Both the position numbers and the translations under genes were made by a program. Below are positions 27,679 through 37,577 of a stretch of 64,000 bases of DNA, in pieces. Within the stretch, counting starts at the first letter, position 1, and each line of letters begins with the position of its first letter. The stretch is taken from contig JAIUMU010000001.1 in NCBI GenBank assembly GCA_022565355.1, positions 806,001-870,000 on the forward strand, in the 5' to 3' direction. The notes beneath the pieces were generated by a model. That model was given only the letters and a program-made list of their open reading frames with translations. It was not told the origin of the DNA and made no database searches. The stretch is from Idiomarina sp. (GTDB lineage: Bacteria; Pseudomonadota; Gammaproteobacteria; Enterobacterales; Alteromonadaceae).

Positions 27679-27790
27679 AAGAACTCAATCTCTCCCGATG
27701 CTTAATGCATCGTTTAGGTTAAATCACCGGTATCGGGTGCATATTAAAGCACAAACTGCAGCGATAGTGCAGCAACAAGTGGTCTAAGCA

Positions 27791-28582
27791 CTAATCCTGT
27801 GTCGGTAAAAATAATGGACCCAACGGGCTGTTCGGTATTCCGCACTGCTCTGGGTAATGCACTTTTACTAAATATAAACCATGTGGCTTTGCCGTAGCTG
27901 CAGCTAAATCACGGTTGCGCAGCTGCAATAGTTCTGCCAGCCAAGCTTCCGGCTGCTCGCCTTTGCCGATCAACAGCAATGAACCCACGATATTACGTAC
28001 CATGTGATGCACAAACGCATTCGCTTGAATATCCACCACCACATAATCACCAAGCCGCTCTACATTTACAAAATGCACATTGCGAAAAGGGGTTTTTGCT
28101 TGGCAGTGCGATGCCCGAAACGAGGTGAAATCTTGCTCACCCACCAGCGCCTGCGCTGCTCTATGCATACGTTCGGCATCTAAAGGATAAAAAATGTGCG
28201 TTACACCGCCATTGAGAATGCCCGCTCGCAATGGTGAATTATAAATAATATACCGATAGCGGCGAGCTGTGGCGCTAAAGCGAGCATTGAAATCATCACT
28301 CACATTCGCCTGCCAACGCACCGCAATATCGTTCGGTAGCTTTGCATTCGTGCCAAGCGTCCACGCGCGTTCATCACGCACTGCTTGGGTATCAAAATGC
28401 ACCACTTGGCCGGTAGCATGAACCCCTGCGTCTGTTCTACCAGCACAAGTTACTGTGATAGGTTCAGCGGCTAAGCTACTCAATGCCTTTTCTAACCGTT
28501 CTTGTACGCTAGGTACTTCTTGTTGACGCTGCCAGCCATAATAATTCTGGCCGGCATACTCTACTCCGAGCGCAATTCGCAT
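27791..28582 (-). CDS. truA: tRNA pseudouridine(38-40) synthase
   Basis: TruA converts uridines 38-40 in the anticodon arm to pseudouridine. At 263 residues it is family length. The catalytic Asp is in [15 protein letters not shown] near residues 46-60, [14 protein letters not shown] lies near 107-120 and [14 protein letters not shown] near 200-213. It starts nine bases after the FimV-like gene. Confidence 0.97.
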   Translation of the reverse strand: MRIALGVEYAGQNYYGWQRQQEVPSVQERLEKALSSLAAEPITVTCAGRTDAGVHATGQVVHFDTQAVRDERAWTLGTNAKLPNDIAVRWQANVSDDFNARFSATARRYRYIIYNSPLRAGILNGGVTHIFYPLDAERMHRAAQALVGEQDFTSFRASHCQAKTPFRNVHFVNVERLGDYVVVDIQANAFVHHMVRNIVGSLLLIGKGEQPEAWLAELLQLRNRDLAAATAKPHGLYLVKVHYPEQCGIPNSPLGPLFLPTQD

Positions 28583-28591
28583 TATTTCTCT

Positions 28592-29899
28592 TTATTCCTT
28601 ACTTTTTTGCTGATTCACTTTCGCTAATAATTGCTCAGCTTCTTGCTGTAACTCTGCATCGGCCATTGGCATTACTTCTTCGAGTGCCGCGGTGGCTTCA
28701 TCGAACTCGCCCATTTCTAGGTAAGCGCGCGCCAAATCAATTTGCGCCGCCAGCTCTTCCCGTGCCGCTTGTTCAGCCTCTTCCGGTGTTTGCCCTGGGT
28801 CGATATCGCTATCCGCATCAGCATCGGCTTCCGCTTCATCAATAATTTCATCGATATCACGAAAATCAGTTTTGTTCACTGCAGTAGTATTCTCGGTATC
28901 GCTTACATCGTTCTGATCATCGCTCGGTTCTTCTTGCTCTTCTGCTTTCGGTGCTGGTGTATCTTTGCGATCGGCTAAGTACCGCGCCGCTGCCTTCGGA
29001 TAAGGAGCATCATCTACGCTATCTTGTTTGCGGCGCTTACCGAACAGAACAGCCGTTAATAAAATTAAGATAACCAACGCCAAGATAGCGAGCAGCCATC
29101 CCGATTGCCCTTGCTGCTGCCAATACTGAGAAACCTTGCTGGTAACAGATGCCGTGCGCTGCTGCTCTCTTTCTCGTAATTCTTGTAACGCTGCAACGGC
29201 ACTATCGCGGTTTTCTTGCGCAGAGGTAAGCTCTAACTCAGCGCGTTGCAACTCTTGTTGCACGGCATCGTAGCGAGATTGCCAATCCGCTAATTCATCT
29301 TGCAAACGCCCTACTCTAACCCGTTCTTCCGCAAGTTCACTTTCGGCTAAAACAAGTTCCTCAGATTTACGTGTAAATTCTTCATCAGTAAAATCAAAAG
29401 CAATTTCGGTTAGTGAGCCACCAAGCTTGGGAATCATTCGTTTGCGCGCATTCTCGGCATGGGTTGCGCGAATTTGGTTTGCGGTTGGTAACGTAAGCAT
29501 CACGCCAACAGGCAACACATTGATTTCATCATCAACTACCACATCCGAATTCAAATCAACGATGGCAGCCATGGTTTGATAAATGCTAACGCTACGATCT
29601 GGGTGAATTCGGTTTGCGATCACCCAAATCGTATCTGCCCGTGTAGTGGGGCCATATTGATTGGCTCTGCTTTCAGTATTGCTTTCAGTATTGCTTTCAG
29701 CATTGTTGGCAGTATTGCTGACAGTGCTGCTAGCTTGCTCTGCTGTTTCTTCGATATCACTGAAAGCCAACGCTTGGGAATTGAATGCGCTAGCTGCGAT
29801 CACCGATGCCAGAAACACAGCAAAGCCGAAGCTGGCGAACTTGTGCATAACGAACCTTGCGGTTGCATTATTTTTACCGAGCGGCTGTTTATTGTTCAT
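28592..29899 (-). CDS. FimV/HubP-like protein, short form
   Basis: A 435-residue bitopic protein at the locus where fimV sits in pseudomonads and relatives. After an N-terminal signal or anchor (about 25-45), the FimV N-terminal domain reads YGPTTRADTIWVIANRIHPD near residues 84-103. A coiled coil (about 175-250) precedes a membrane helix (about 266-283). The cytoplasmic acidic tail (about 290-385) leads to the FimV C-terminal tetratricopeptide motif DLARAYLEMGEFDEA near 393-407. FimV proteins organise cell poles and type IV pili. Pseudomonas and Vibrio homologues exceed 900 residues, so much of the acidic repeat region is missing here. A short NTES repeat lies near residue 70. Confidence 0.82.
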   Translation of the reverse strand: MNNKQPLGKNNATARFVMHKFASFGFAVFLASVIAASAFNSQALAFSDIEETAEQASSTVSNTANNAESNTESNTESRANQYGPTTRADTIWVIANRIHPDRSVSIYQTMAAIVDLNSDVVVDDEINVLPVGVMLTLPTANQIRATHAENARKRMIPKLGGSLTEIAFDFTDEEFTRKSEELVLAESELAEERVRVGRLQDELADWQSRYDAVQQELQRAELELTSAQENRDSAVAALQELREREQQRTASVTSKVSQYWQQQGQSGWLLAILALVILILLTAVLFGKRRKQDSVDDAPYPKAAARYLADRKDTPAPKAEEQEEPSDDQNDVSDTENTTAVNKTDFRDIDEIIDEAEADADADSDIDPGQTPEEAEQAAREELAAQIDLARAYLEMGEFDEATAALEEVMPMADAELQQEAEQLLAKVNQQKSKE

Positions 29900-30014
29900 T
29901 TTTTATTGTCCCGCTGATTATTTTCGCTGATGAATAAAACCTAAATTGTGAACTAACTAACTTATATCGAAGTGGATTAAATTAAAACAGCTTTAATCCA
30001 CCCGATACACATAC

Positions 30015-31031
30015 TTACCAATAATCTCGTATTAGGTGCTCGGCAATTTGCACACTGTTGGTTGCCGCGCCTTTACGAATGTTATCGGCAACAACCCACA
30101 AATTTAAACCGTTTGGATGGGTATAATCTTTGCGCACTCTGCCTACATACACTGCATCATTGCCAGCTGCTTCACTTACTTGTGTAGGAAACTCTGCGTT
30201 TTGCTCACGGAATTCAATGCCTTCGGCTTGCGCAAGAATGGCTTTTACTCGATCCACATCAACTGGCAAGCGAGTTTCTAAATGCACTGCTTCTGCATGC
30301 CCGAAGAACACCGGCACCCGCACTGCGGTTGCGTTCACCATTACCGTATCGTCACCAAGGATTTTCTGGGTTTCCCAGTGCATTTTCATTTCTTCTTTGG
30401 TGTAATCATTATCAAGAAACACATCAATTTGCGGTATCGCGTTAAACGCAATTTGCCGGCTAAATTGTTCCGGTTCTGCAGGCAAACCATTTAACAGTTT
30501 TGATGTTTGCTGAGCCAACTCATCCATCGCCGATGCGCCAGCCCCAGAAACTGATTGGTAAGTGCACACATTAATGCGATCAATGCCAAACTCATCGTAA
30601 ATAGGCTTCAGGGCAACGAGCATTTGAATTGTTGAACAGTTTGGGTTGGCAATGATATTGCGATTACGAAACTCAGCAATAGCATGCGCATTCACTTCTG
30701 GAACCACTAACGGGATATCGGGTTCATAGCGGAACTGGCTAGTGTTATCAATTACTACGCAACCAGCATCAGCAGCACGCGGTGCGTAAATTTCCGAAAT
30801 ACTGCCGCCTGCTGAAAAGAATGCTATTTCAACCTGGCTCCAATCGAAGGTTTCCGCATCTTCCACGGTAATCTCTTCACCACGAAAACTAATATCGCTG
30901 CCAGCAGAGCGGCTGCTCGCCAGGGGGTACAATTTTTTTACTGGGAAGTTGCGTTCTTCCAAGCATTCAATCATTTGCTTGCCAACTAATCCCGTGGCAC
31001 CCAACACCGCAACATTTACTTCTATGCTCAT
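30015..31031 (-). CDS. asd: Aspartate-semialdehyde dehydrogenase
   Basis: A 338-residue enzyme that reduces aspartyl phosphate to the semialdehyde, feeding Lys, Met, Thr and diaminopimelate synthesis. It has the NADP loop VLGATGLVGKQM (about 8-19), the catalytic Cys in ANPNCSTIQM near 130-139 and the late basic VADNIRKGAA. It occupies the position of E. coli usg, a catalytically dead paralogue, but here the active-site Cys is kept, so I call it a working enzyme. Confidence 0.95.
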   Translation of the reverse strand: MSIEVNVAVLGATGLVGKQMIECLEERNFPVKKLYPLASSRSAGSDISFRGEEITVEDAETFDWSQVEIAFFSAGGSISEIYAPRAADAGCVVIDNTSQFRYEPDIPLVVPEVNAHAIAEFRNRNIIANPNCSTIQMLVALKPIYDEFGIDRINVCTYQSVSGAGASAMDELAQQTSKLLNGLPAEPEQFSRQIAFNAIPQIDVFLDNDYTKEEMKMHWETQKILGDDTVMVNATAVRVPVFFGHAEAVHLETRLPVDVDRVKAILAQAEGIEFREQNAEFPTQVSEAAGNDAVYVGRVRKDYTHPNGLNLWVVADNIRKGAATNSVQIAEHLIRDYW

Positions 31032-31159
31032 TTAAACCCCTCGAACAGATATTGAATTTTCGGCTACTGCCAGAATATGCGCACTATTTTAGCGCTTTTG
31101 TGAGAAATATGCAGGGAAATCATCGGGAAATTGCTTAGTTCGCAAATCAACAGCATATT

Positions 31160-32293
31160 CTAAGTAATTCGAAAGCCTAATTGCTGCAATTGCGCTAAGG
31201 CGGCTGGCGAACCACTAATCCGTTGCGCCGATAATTCTCTACGTAACCGATACTCTTTGCGCAATTGATCAAAGCCCGCAACGGTTAAGCCATGCTTGCG
31301 AAACGCTCGATCATCCTCAATGATATTATAAACATCATGCACCAATCGGCTGATATCGGTTTGTGCCAGCCGCTGATGGATATGCTGCGTATCTGGCAAG
31401 GCAGGAGGCAATACCGCCTGCTCTTCTAAGGGCGCACAACCCCAGTTGAAGTAACGATGTAACGCTTCATACAAACGAAAACTGCCGCGAATCTTTCCTT
31501 CAATGCTATGCCCGGCGATGTGCGGGGTAGCAATCTCCACTAAATTCACTAAATCGGCGTTAACCTTAGGCTCTTCTTCCCACACATCCAGCACTACATG
31601 CAGATCACCGCGCTCCTGCATACGCTCAAGTAACGGTTGGTTAGCAACCACCGCGCCGCGGCTTGCATTAATGAGGGCAGCACCAGGCTTTAAGGCTGAG
31701 ATTTTAGCCTCATCAAGTAAATGCCATGTGTTGTCATCCCCTTCTTTCGAAAGGGGAACATGACAGCTCACAAGATCAAAGCTACCAAGGTGGCTCCAAT
31801 CACTATAGGCTAACGCCACTCCTGCGCGCTGTAACGGCGGATCAATAAAGGCTACCTGCATACCGAGAGCTGTTAAGCGCTGCGCTACTTGCATGCCGGT
31901 ATTGCCGGCGCCTACTACTAAAGCGCGCTTACCACGCCAATCAATTGTGGCGCGCTCAGCAACGCACAAAGCGGCACTCAGTACATATTCACCAACCGCT
32001 ATCGCATTGCAACCAGCTGCGTTCGCAAAACCAATATTGCGCTCGGCTAAGGCAAAGGTATCAACATGATCGGTACCAATGGTGGCGGTGCCCACAAAAC
32101 GCAAGTTTGGCGCGCGGTCTAGTAGTGCATCATCAACACGAGTAACCGAGCGCACTAGCAATACTTCAGCCACAGCAAGTTGCGCATCGCTGATGTTTCT
32201 GCCGCTATAAAAGCTCAGCTGTTGTTGCTCACCGTTACAGGCACCAAATAATATATTGGCAGCAGGTAAATTCTCGTCAATTAAAAAGTGCAT
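31160..32293 (-). CDS. pdxB: Erythronate-4-phosphate dehydrogenase
   Basis: PdxB oxidises 4-phosphoerythronate in the DXP-dependent pyridoxal phosphate pathway. The 377 residues from ATG 32293 match the family (E. coli 378), starting MHFLIDENLP. The frame extends to a GTG at 32350, but those 19 residues have no counterpart in relatives, and GAGGAG precedes the chosen ATG. Domains: D-2-hydroxyacid dehydrogenase fold with VGAGNTGMQVAQRL (Rossmann loop), INASRGAVV, LDVWEEEP and IATPHIAGHSIEGK carrying the catalytic His. A PdxB-specific C-terminal dimerisation domain follows. Confidence 0.96.
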   Translation of the reverse strand: MHFLIDENLPAANILFGACNGEQQQLSFYSGRNISDAQLAVAEVLLVRSVTRVDDALLDRAPNLRFVGTATIGTDHVDTFALAERNIGFANAAGCNAIAVGEYVLSAALCVAERATIDWRGKRALVVGAGNTGMQVAQRLTALGMQVAFIDPPLQRAGVALAYSDWSHLGSFDLVSCHVPLSKEGDDNTWHLLDEAKISALKPGAALINASRGAVVANQPLLERMQERGDLHVVLDVWEEEPKVNADLVNLVEIATPHIAGHSIEGKIRGSFRLYEALHRYFNWGCAPLEEQAVLPPALPDTQHIHQRLAQTDISRLVHDVYNIIEDDRAFRKHGLTVAGFDQLRKEYRLRRELSAQRISGSPAALAQLQQLGFRIT

Positions 32294-32391
32294 TGCTCCT
32301 CGCAAAACCGATGCTAACGGCTCGATAAAATTCTTGGTGTGTGCCGCCACGCAGTTCGCGTTGGTATAAAGCGGTATTTCATCATAGCGAC

Positions 32392-32447
32392 AAAAAAACC
32401 GCAGTGTTCAAACAATTCGGATGAATGTTTGAAAAACTACGGTTTTT
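32392..32447 (-). terminator. Long imperfect hairpin terminator downstream of fabB
   Basis: Outer arms AAAAACCG (32394-32401) and CGGTTTTT (32440-32447), then AGT/ACT, then TTCAAAC/GTTTGAA around a 13-base loop. On the minus strand it is followed by seven U, so it terminates fabB before pdxB. It is symmetric enough to act on both strands. Confidence 0.75.
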
Positions 32448-32542
32448 ATCAGTGGTTCGCAACTAAATCAGCGAGCGCTTCAATAGACAAAAATGCTATG
32501 CCAATATCTTTGCCCGCGTGCAATAAAGAACTCTAGTGCGAT

Positions 32543-33757
32543 CTACTTGGCAAACTTTCTAAACACGAGTGAAGCATTCGTGCCGCCGAAACCAAAACTA
32601 TTCGACATCACTAAATTCAACTCTTTGGCCATTGGCTCTCGAACGATATTCATGCCAACCGCTTTTTCATCAAGCGTTTCAATGTTAATCGATGGTGCTA
32701 CAAAGCTTTCCTTCATCATTAACAATGAATAAATTGCTTCGTGAACACCTGCAGCACCTAAGCTGTGGCCTGTCATCGCTTTAGTAGCACTGATTAACGG
32801 AGTGTTATCCGCAAATACTTCACGAATCGCCTCAAGTTCTTTTACATCACCTACTGGCGTACTGGTACCGTGAGTATTGAGGTAATCAATTGGCGCATCT
32901 AAACCTTGCATCGCCATCTTCATACAACGCACTGCGCCTTCACCCGATGGAGCTACCATATCGTAACCATCTGAAGTAGCGCCGTAGCCCACGATTTCAC
33001 CATAAATAGTAGCGCCACGGGCAAGTGCTGTTTCTAGCTCTTCAATTACCAACATACCACCACCACCCGAAGGCACAAAGCCATCGCGGCTGGAATCATA
33101 TGTACGCGATGCTTTCTCTGGCGTATCGTTATATTTAGTGCTCAGTGCACCCATCGCATCAAATTCCATGCCCAGGGTCCAATGCAACTCCTCACCACCA
33201 CCTGCAAACACACGATCTTGCTTGCCAAGTTGGATGAGCTCTAACGCATGGCCAATACAATGTGCACTGGTGGCGCAAGCTGAACTAATCGAGTAGTTCA
33301 CACCTTTAATTTTCATTGGTGTTGCTAAACATGCTGAGGTAGTAGATGCCATACAACGCGGAACCATATAAGGGCCTACGCGTTTTACACCTTTCTCACG
33401 CAAGGTATCTGCTGCAGCTACTTGATGTTCACCAGATGCACCACCCGAGCCTACAACTAGGCCCGTGCGTTCATTAGAAACTTCGGCTTCCGACAAACCT
33501 GCATCGGCAATAGCTTGTTCCATCGCGATAAACGCATACGCAGCAGCATCGCCCATAAAACGAAATGCCTTGCGATCGATGTGCTCGCTTACATTAATTT
33601 TCAGATCGCCCCATACTTGGCAACGTAAACCCATTTCCGCAAAGCTTTCTGCGCGGGTGATGCCTGAACGACCTTCTTTTAACGAAGCCAACACTTCCTG
33701 TTGGTTATTACCAATGCTTGATACAATTCCGATTCCGGTTACGACTGCTCGTCTCAT
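32543..33757 (-). CDS. fabB: 3-oxoacyl-[acyl-carrier-protein] synthase I
   Basis: Beta-ketoacyl-ACP synthase I elongates acyl-ACPs and is needed for unsaturated fatty acid synthesis. At 404 residues it has the Cys-His-His triad: Cys in [10 protein letters not shown] near 163, His in [11 protein letters not shown] near 298, and His in [14 protein letters not shown] near 333. The C-terminal [14 protein letters not shown] is typical. It is divergent from mnmC, as in E. coli. A palindrome GGGTATCATACCC overlaps the probable -10 upstream. Confidence 0.97.
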   Translation of the reverse strand: MRRAVVTGIGIVSSIGNNQQEVLASLKEGRSGITRAESFAEMGLRCQVWGDLKINVSEHIDRKAFRFMGDAAAYAFIAMEQAIADAGLSEAEVSNERTGLVVGSGGASGEHQVAAADTLREKGVKRVGPYMVPRCMASTTSACLATPMKIKGVNYSISSACATSAHCIGHALELIQLGKQDRVFAGGGEELHWTLGMEFDAMGALSTKYNDTPEKASRTYDSSRDGFVPSGGGGMLVIEELETALARGATIYGEIVGYGATSDGYDMVAPSGEGAVRCMKMAMQGLDAPIDYLNTHGTSTPVGDVKELEAIREVFADNTPLISATKAMTGHSLGAAGVHEAIYSLLMMKESFVAPSINIETLDEKAVGMNIVREPMAKELNLVMSNSFGFGGTNASLVFRKFAK

Positions 33758-33864
33758 TGAATCTATCCTGTTAGTAAATTTGGGGTATCATACCCTGTCC
33801 CGAAGAAAACGAAAACGCACTCTTAAGTGGTCTGCTGACTGAAGTATGAGAGTAATAGGTAAAA

Positions 33865-35967
33865 ATGACAAAAATGTTTTCCCCGATACAACCAGCACGT
33901 GTCAGCTTTGATACGCAAGGAACGCCCGAATCAGCTCTATTTGGCGACATCTATTTTTCTCGGAAAAATGGTATCGCCGAGAGCACCTACGTATTTCTAG
34001 AGGGTAACGAGCTTAGCACACGTTTTTCAAATTCCACCAGAAAAGATGATTCTAGCAAAGTATGGGTAATCGCCGAAACGGGGTTTGGTACCGGCTTAAA
34101 TTTCCTTCTTACCGCAGCACTATTTCTTGCTCACGCACCGGCCTCTGCCCGCTTACATTTTGTTAGTTTCGAGAAACACCCTTTGCAACTCAACGATCTC
34201 AAGCACGCTATCAGTGCTTTTAAAAGTAAAGGTGTAAATCATTTAGAGGCATTAGCGGAACAACTATATGCGCGCTATCCAACTTTTTTGCCGGGCTTAC
34301 ATCGCCTGCATATCAATTCGCGAATTACCTTAGATATTCATTTTGGTGATGTACTAGAACAGCTTCCTAGCTGGGCTGAAACAAACCCACGCTGCGTAGA
34401 CGCGTGGTTTCTCGATGGCTTTGCACCGCGTAAAAACCCGGGGATGTGGCAACCTGAGTTGTATCGGGCAATCGCCATTAGCATGGCGACGCAAGCAACC
34501 CTTGCAACATTTACGGCCACCGGCCACGTGCGCCGAGGGTTACAACGGATGGGATTAACAATGCACCGGCGGCCTGGCTTTGGCCGCAAACGCGATATGT
34601 TAATTGGTAAAATAGCGAAACTTGCGCACCCACTCAAGCACACACAAGCTCATGCGCTTCCATTTTCTGTACCACCTGGGAACGCCACAGATAAGTGCGA
34701 GCCGGCAGATATCACCATCGTTGGCGATGGCATTGCGGCAGCTTCGCTGCTGTATGCCTTACGCGATAACTCGCAACACATCCACTTATATAGCCAAGCA
34801 TCGGAGCCAGCCGCTGGCGCCTCGGGCAATGCACAAGGCGCTGTTTATCCTTTACTGCAAGCCGATTGGACACCTACTAGTAACTTTTTCAGCCGCGCTA
34901 ATGATTATGCGTTAACTATGTATCGCGATGTAGCACCGCATCTTTGCCATATTTCGGGTGTGCTACAGCTACTGCAAAACCAACAGAGCTTAGTAAAAAT
35001 TCGCTCGATTATTGGTAAAGAACTTTACCCAGCTTTAATATGGCAAGCATTAACGCAAGCCCAGGGCAGCCATGCCGCGCAGTTCGAACTACCCTCGCCA
35101 GCTGTGCTCATGGCAAAAGCTGGATGGGTACAACCACAACTTTTAGTGCAACAGATTTTTGCATTCGTTCAGCGCTATCGCCTAGAGCGAGAGCTGCCCC
35201 TTACGGTGCGCTTTGCTGCGAGAGTAAAAAACCTCAAGCCAGAAAAAACGACCTTAAGCAGCGCATGGTTGTTTGATGTAGTAACTCCTAATTCGTGCGC
35301 GAACGAGCAAGCCATTGTTACGCCTATGCGCACGCAGCAGCTCATATTAGCAACTGGGGCAGAAACCAATACGTTACTGCCACAAAAGCTTTTACCAATT
35401 CGCCCGGTACGCGGACAAATCACGCAGTTACGGGTTCCAGAGGGGCATCCACTGCGTTTGCTGCAAAAGGTAATTTGTCATTCTGGCTACATAACACCGG
35501 TACACAACAACAGCTGTTGTATTGGTGCTACTTTTGATAAAACCAGCACCACGGCTAATTATATTGAGCAGGATAACGAGAGTAATGTAGAGCAGCAGGT
35601 TGCCAACTTAGATATTGATTTCAGCGAACTCGAAATTATCAGTGGCCGGGCTGGTGTTCGCGCTACTACGCCCGATCACTTACCTATCGTTGGTAGGGTT
35701 CCCTTTTATCAATCTGTTGATGAAGTGGCTGGAAGTACTAAAGCAGAATTTTGTGCAGGTGGGCTGCAAGAATGGCAAAATTTGTGGGTGCTTACTGGGC
35801 TTGGTGCTCGCGGATTAACCAGCGCCCCGCTCGCTGCAGAGCTGCTCGCTAATCTTCTCGAGAACCAACCGTTACCCTTGCATCTCCCTTTGGTGGCAGC
35901 ACTTGCTCCCGATCGCTTCGCCAAACGAGCGCTTATTCGCAAGCAACCCGTGTTCGTTGCCCAGTAA
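33865..35967 (+). CDS. mnmC: Bifunctional tRNA (mnm5s2U34)-methyltransferase / FAD-dependent cmnm5s2U34 oxidoreductase
   Basis: MnmC carries out the last two steps of mnm5s2U34 synthesis in tRNA wobble positions. The 700-residue fusion has an N-terminal methyltransferase (about 1-250) with AETGFGTGLNFLLT near 72-85 and DAWFLDGFAPRKNPGMW near 179-195. The C-terminal FAD oxidase (about 285-690) has the dinucleotide motif IVGDGIAAASLLYAL near 288-302 and the closing GLGARGLTSAPLAAELL near 650. Both halves are intact. The gene is monocistronic here and converges with yfcL. Confidence 0.96.
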   Translation: MTKMFSPIQPARVSFDTQGTPESALFGDIYFSRKNGIAESTYVFLEGNELSTRFSNSTRKDDSSKVWVIAETGFGTGLNFLLTAALFLAHAPASARLHFVSFEKHPLQLNDLKHAISAFKSKGVNHLEALAEQLYARYPTFLPGLHRLHINSRITLDIHFGDVLEQLPSWAETNPRCVDAWFLDGFAPRKNPGMWQPELYRAIAISMATQATLATFTATGHVRRGLQRMGLTMHRRPGFGRKRDMLIGKIAKLAHPLKHTQAHALPFSVPPGNATDKCEPADITIVGDGIAAASLLYALRDNSQHIHLYSQASEPAAGASGNAQGAVYPLLQADWTPTSNFFSRANDYALTMYRDVAPHLCHISGVLQLLQNQQSLVKIRSIIGKELYPALIWQALTQAQGSHAAQFELPSPAVLMAKAGWVQPQLLVQQIFAFVQRYRLERELPLTVRFAARVKNLKPEKTTLSSAWLFDVVTPNSCANEQAIVTPMRTQQLILATGAETNTLLPQKLLPIRPVRGQITQLRVPEGHPLRLLQKVICHSGYITPVHNNSCCIGATFDKTSTTANYIEQDNESNVEQQVANLDIDFSELEIISGRAGVRATTPDHLPIVGRVPFYQSVDEVAGSTKAEFCAGGLQEWQNLWVLTGLGARGLTSAPLAAELLANLLENQPLPLHLPLVAALAPDRFAKRALIRKQPVFVAQ

Positions 35968-36005
35968 TAGCGATTCGTTTACCAAAACCTTGCGCATTCA
36001 ATGCT

Positions 36006-36299
36006 TTAATCGGTGCTAGCCATAGTGTCTGCGGCGGCTATGAGGCGTTCGAGCATGTTTTTTACATGCTGCTGGTCCTGTGGGTTTAACTCACCACGGG
36101 TATTGTGCAGAGCCAAGCGTAGTTCTTGCCATAGTTTCTCTGGGGAGTGCTCGCCCTGTAACTCGAGCTGTGCAACTACGAGGTCAAAATGACCACGCAA
36201 GTAGCCGCTGGCAAATAATTCATTATCATCGCCGTTTACTACAGCTTCATCAAAAACAACTTCTAGCGCATCTGCTAACGCGGATAACTGCATTGCCAT
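36006..36299 (-). CDS. yfcL: YfcL family protein
   Basis: A 97-residue all-helical soluble protein. The central DDNELFASGYLRGHFDL (about 26-42) is the hallmark of YfcL, and the mnmC-yfcL proximity matches E. coli. No function is known. An in-frame GTG lies two codons upstream, but it falls inside the GAGG ribosome site, so the ATG at 36299 is preferred. Confidence 0.88.
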   Translation of the reverse strand: MAMQLSALADALEVVFDEAVVNGDDNELFASGYLRGHFDLVVAQLELQGEHSPEKLWQELRLALHNTRGELNPQDQQHVKNMLERLIAAADTMASTD

Positions 36300-36510
36300 A
36301 ATCACCTCACTATAAAATTCGCAGCGATTGTAGCTGATCTTGCTGCCTCACTCCAGCGTATGGTTTGCCATTACCATGCTTCAAGCATGCAGAATAGCAA
36401 GCGCAATTCGGTGATGAGCTTAAGTACAGTTTCTGCTATGCTTGGCGCCCCTAATATCCTAATTGTTATCACGATGTGCTGTGCACAACCATTTGGAGCT
36501 TCCGTAGTTT

Positions 36511-37044
36511 ATGAGTGATTTTCGTATTGGCTTATTTTATGGGTCTACCACCTGCTACACCGAGATCGCAGCAGAGAAAATACGCGATGTTATTGGGGCC
36601 GATATTGTAGAGCTGCACAATATTAAAGATACGCCACTAAAAGCAGCGGAAGATTACGATATTTTGGTGTTTGGGCTCTCCACTTGGGATTTCGGTGAAA
36701 TTCAAGAAGATTGGGAAAGCCGCTGGGATGAAATCGCCAACCTTAACTTGCACCATAAAACCATAGCGCTATTCGGCATGGGTGATCAGCAAGGTTATGG
36801 CGAGTGGTTTCAAGATGCCCTAGGCATGTTACATGATGCCATTAATGACACCGACCCTGCCGGCACAATTCGCCGCATTGGTTTATGGCCTAACGAAGGC
36901 TACGATTTCATTGCTTCAAAAGCCCTTATCGACGATAGCAATCTCTTTGTTGGGCTAGCGCTGGATGAAGATTCTCAGTACGAGCTATCAGATGAGCGGA
37001 TTCACGCTTGGTGTATGCAAGTTCTTGAGGAGCTTGCCGGCTAA
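36511..37044 (+). CDS. fldB: Flavodoxin FldB
   Basis: A long-chain flavodoxin of 177 residues. The FMN phosphate loop [12 protein letters not shown] is at about residues 7-18, the [13 protein letters not shown] aromatic loop near 57-69 and [13 protein letters not shown] near 89-101. The C-terminal [17 protein letters not shown] is typical of FldB rather than FldA. It serves as a low-potential electron carrier. Its stop lies two bases from that of the convergent HIT gene. Confidence 0.95.
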   Translation: MSDFRIGLFYGSTTCYTEIAAEKIRDVIGADIVELHNIKDTPLKAAEDYDILVFGLSTWDFGEIQEDWESRWDEIANLNLHHKTIALFGMGDQQGYGEWFQDALGMLHDAINDTDPAGTIRRIGLWPNEGYDFIASKALIDDSNLFVGLALDEDSQYELSDERIHAWCMQVLEELAG

Positions 37045-37046
37045 AC

Positions 37047-37574
37047 TCAATCATCTGTGTTCAGTGATGGATACAGTAATGCATCAATATCATCTATCGC
37101 GGGGCGGTACTCAGCAAGCTTCGTTTCTACCAACTGAATTCGTCTTGCCGCCTCTTCAACCGCGTAATGTTTCGCGGGCAACTTCCCCCACACCGGCGCT
37201 GGCCAAACCGCATCATATTGCGTGCGCACTATATGGTGTAAATGCAGTTGCGGTACCACGTTACCCAATGCGCCAATATTCAGCTTCTCGCCATGAAATT
37301 GGCTCATAATCATATCGCCAAACCAACTCGATTCATTCACTAAGCGAAATTGATCTGCCAAACTTAGCTGATAGATCTCCCGCACATCGGCCAATTTTGG
37401 CACTAAAATAAACCACGGGTACTGCCGATCATTCATCATCAACACTTGGCACAGCGGTAAATGGCCAACCTTAAAACAATCTGCTTCAAGTTGCTTATGC
37501 AAAACATAGGTGCCGGCAGCTATGCCGGCACCTTGTTCATTCGCAGATGGGTCTGGAAATGTATTAGTGGTCAT
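37047..37574 (-). CDS. HIT-family protein with variant histidine triad
   Basis: A 175-residue HIT-like protein. The active-site strand reads VPQLHLHHIVR near residues 107-117, so the first His of the usual H-x-H-x-H is Gln while the others remain. The segment WPAPVWG follows, as in a known bacterial subgroup of HIT-like proteins. HIT enzymes are nucleotidyl hydrolases or transferases; the substrate here is unknown. It lies three bases after the M28 peptidase gene and is probably co-transcribed with it. Confidence 0.88.
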   Translation of the reverse strand: MTTNTFPDPSANEQGAGIAAGTYVLHKQLEADCFKVGHLPLCQVLMMNDRQYPWFILVPKLADVREIYQLSLADQFRLVNESSWFGDMIMSQFHGEKLNIGALGNVVPQLHLHHIVRTQYDAVWPAPVWGKLPAKHYAVEEAARRIQLVETKLAEYRPAIDDIDALLYPSLNTDD

Positions 37575-37577
37575 TGA

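Noticed and set aside
29660..29720. Short direct repeats (TTCAGTATTGCT units) within the FimV-like gene
   Set aside because: They encode a brief Asn-Thr-Glu-Ser repeat in a linker; there are too few copies to suggest a mobile or variable element.
33826..33843. TGGTC-containing sequence between fabB and mnmC, considered as a FadR site
   Set aside because: The half-sites are spaced wrongly (TGGTC and GAC four bases apart rather than one), so it does not fit the FadR palindrome.
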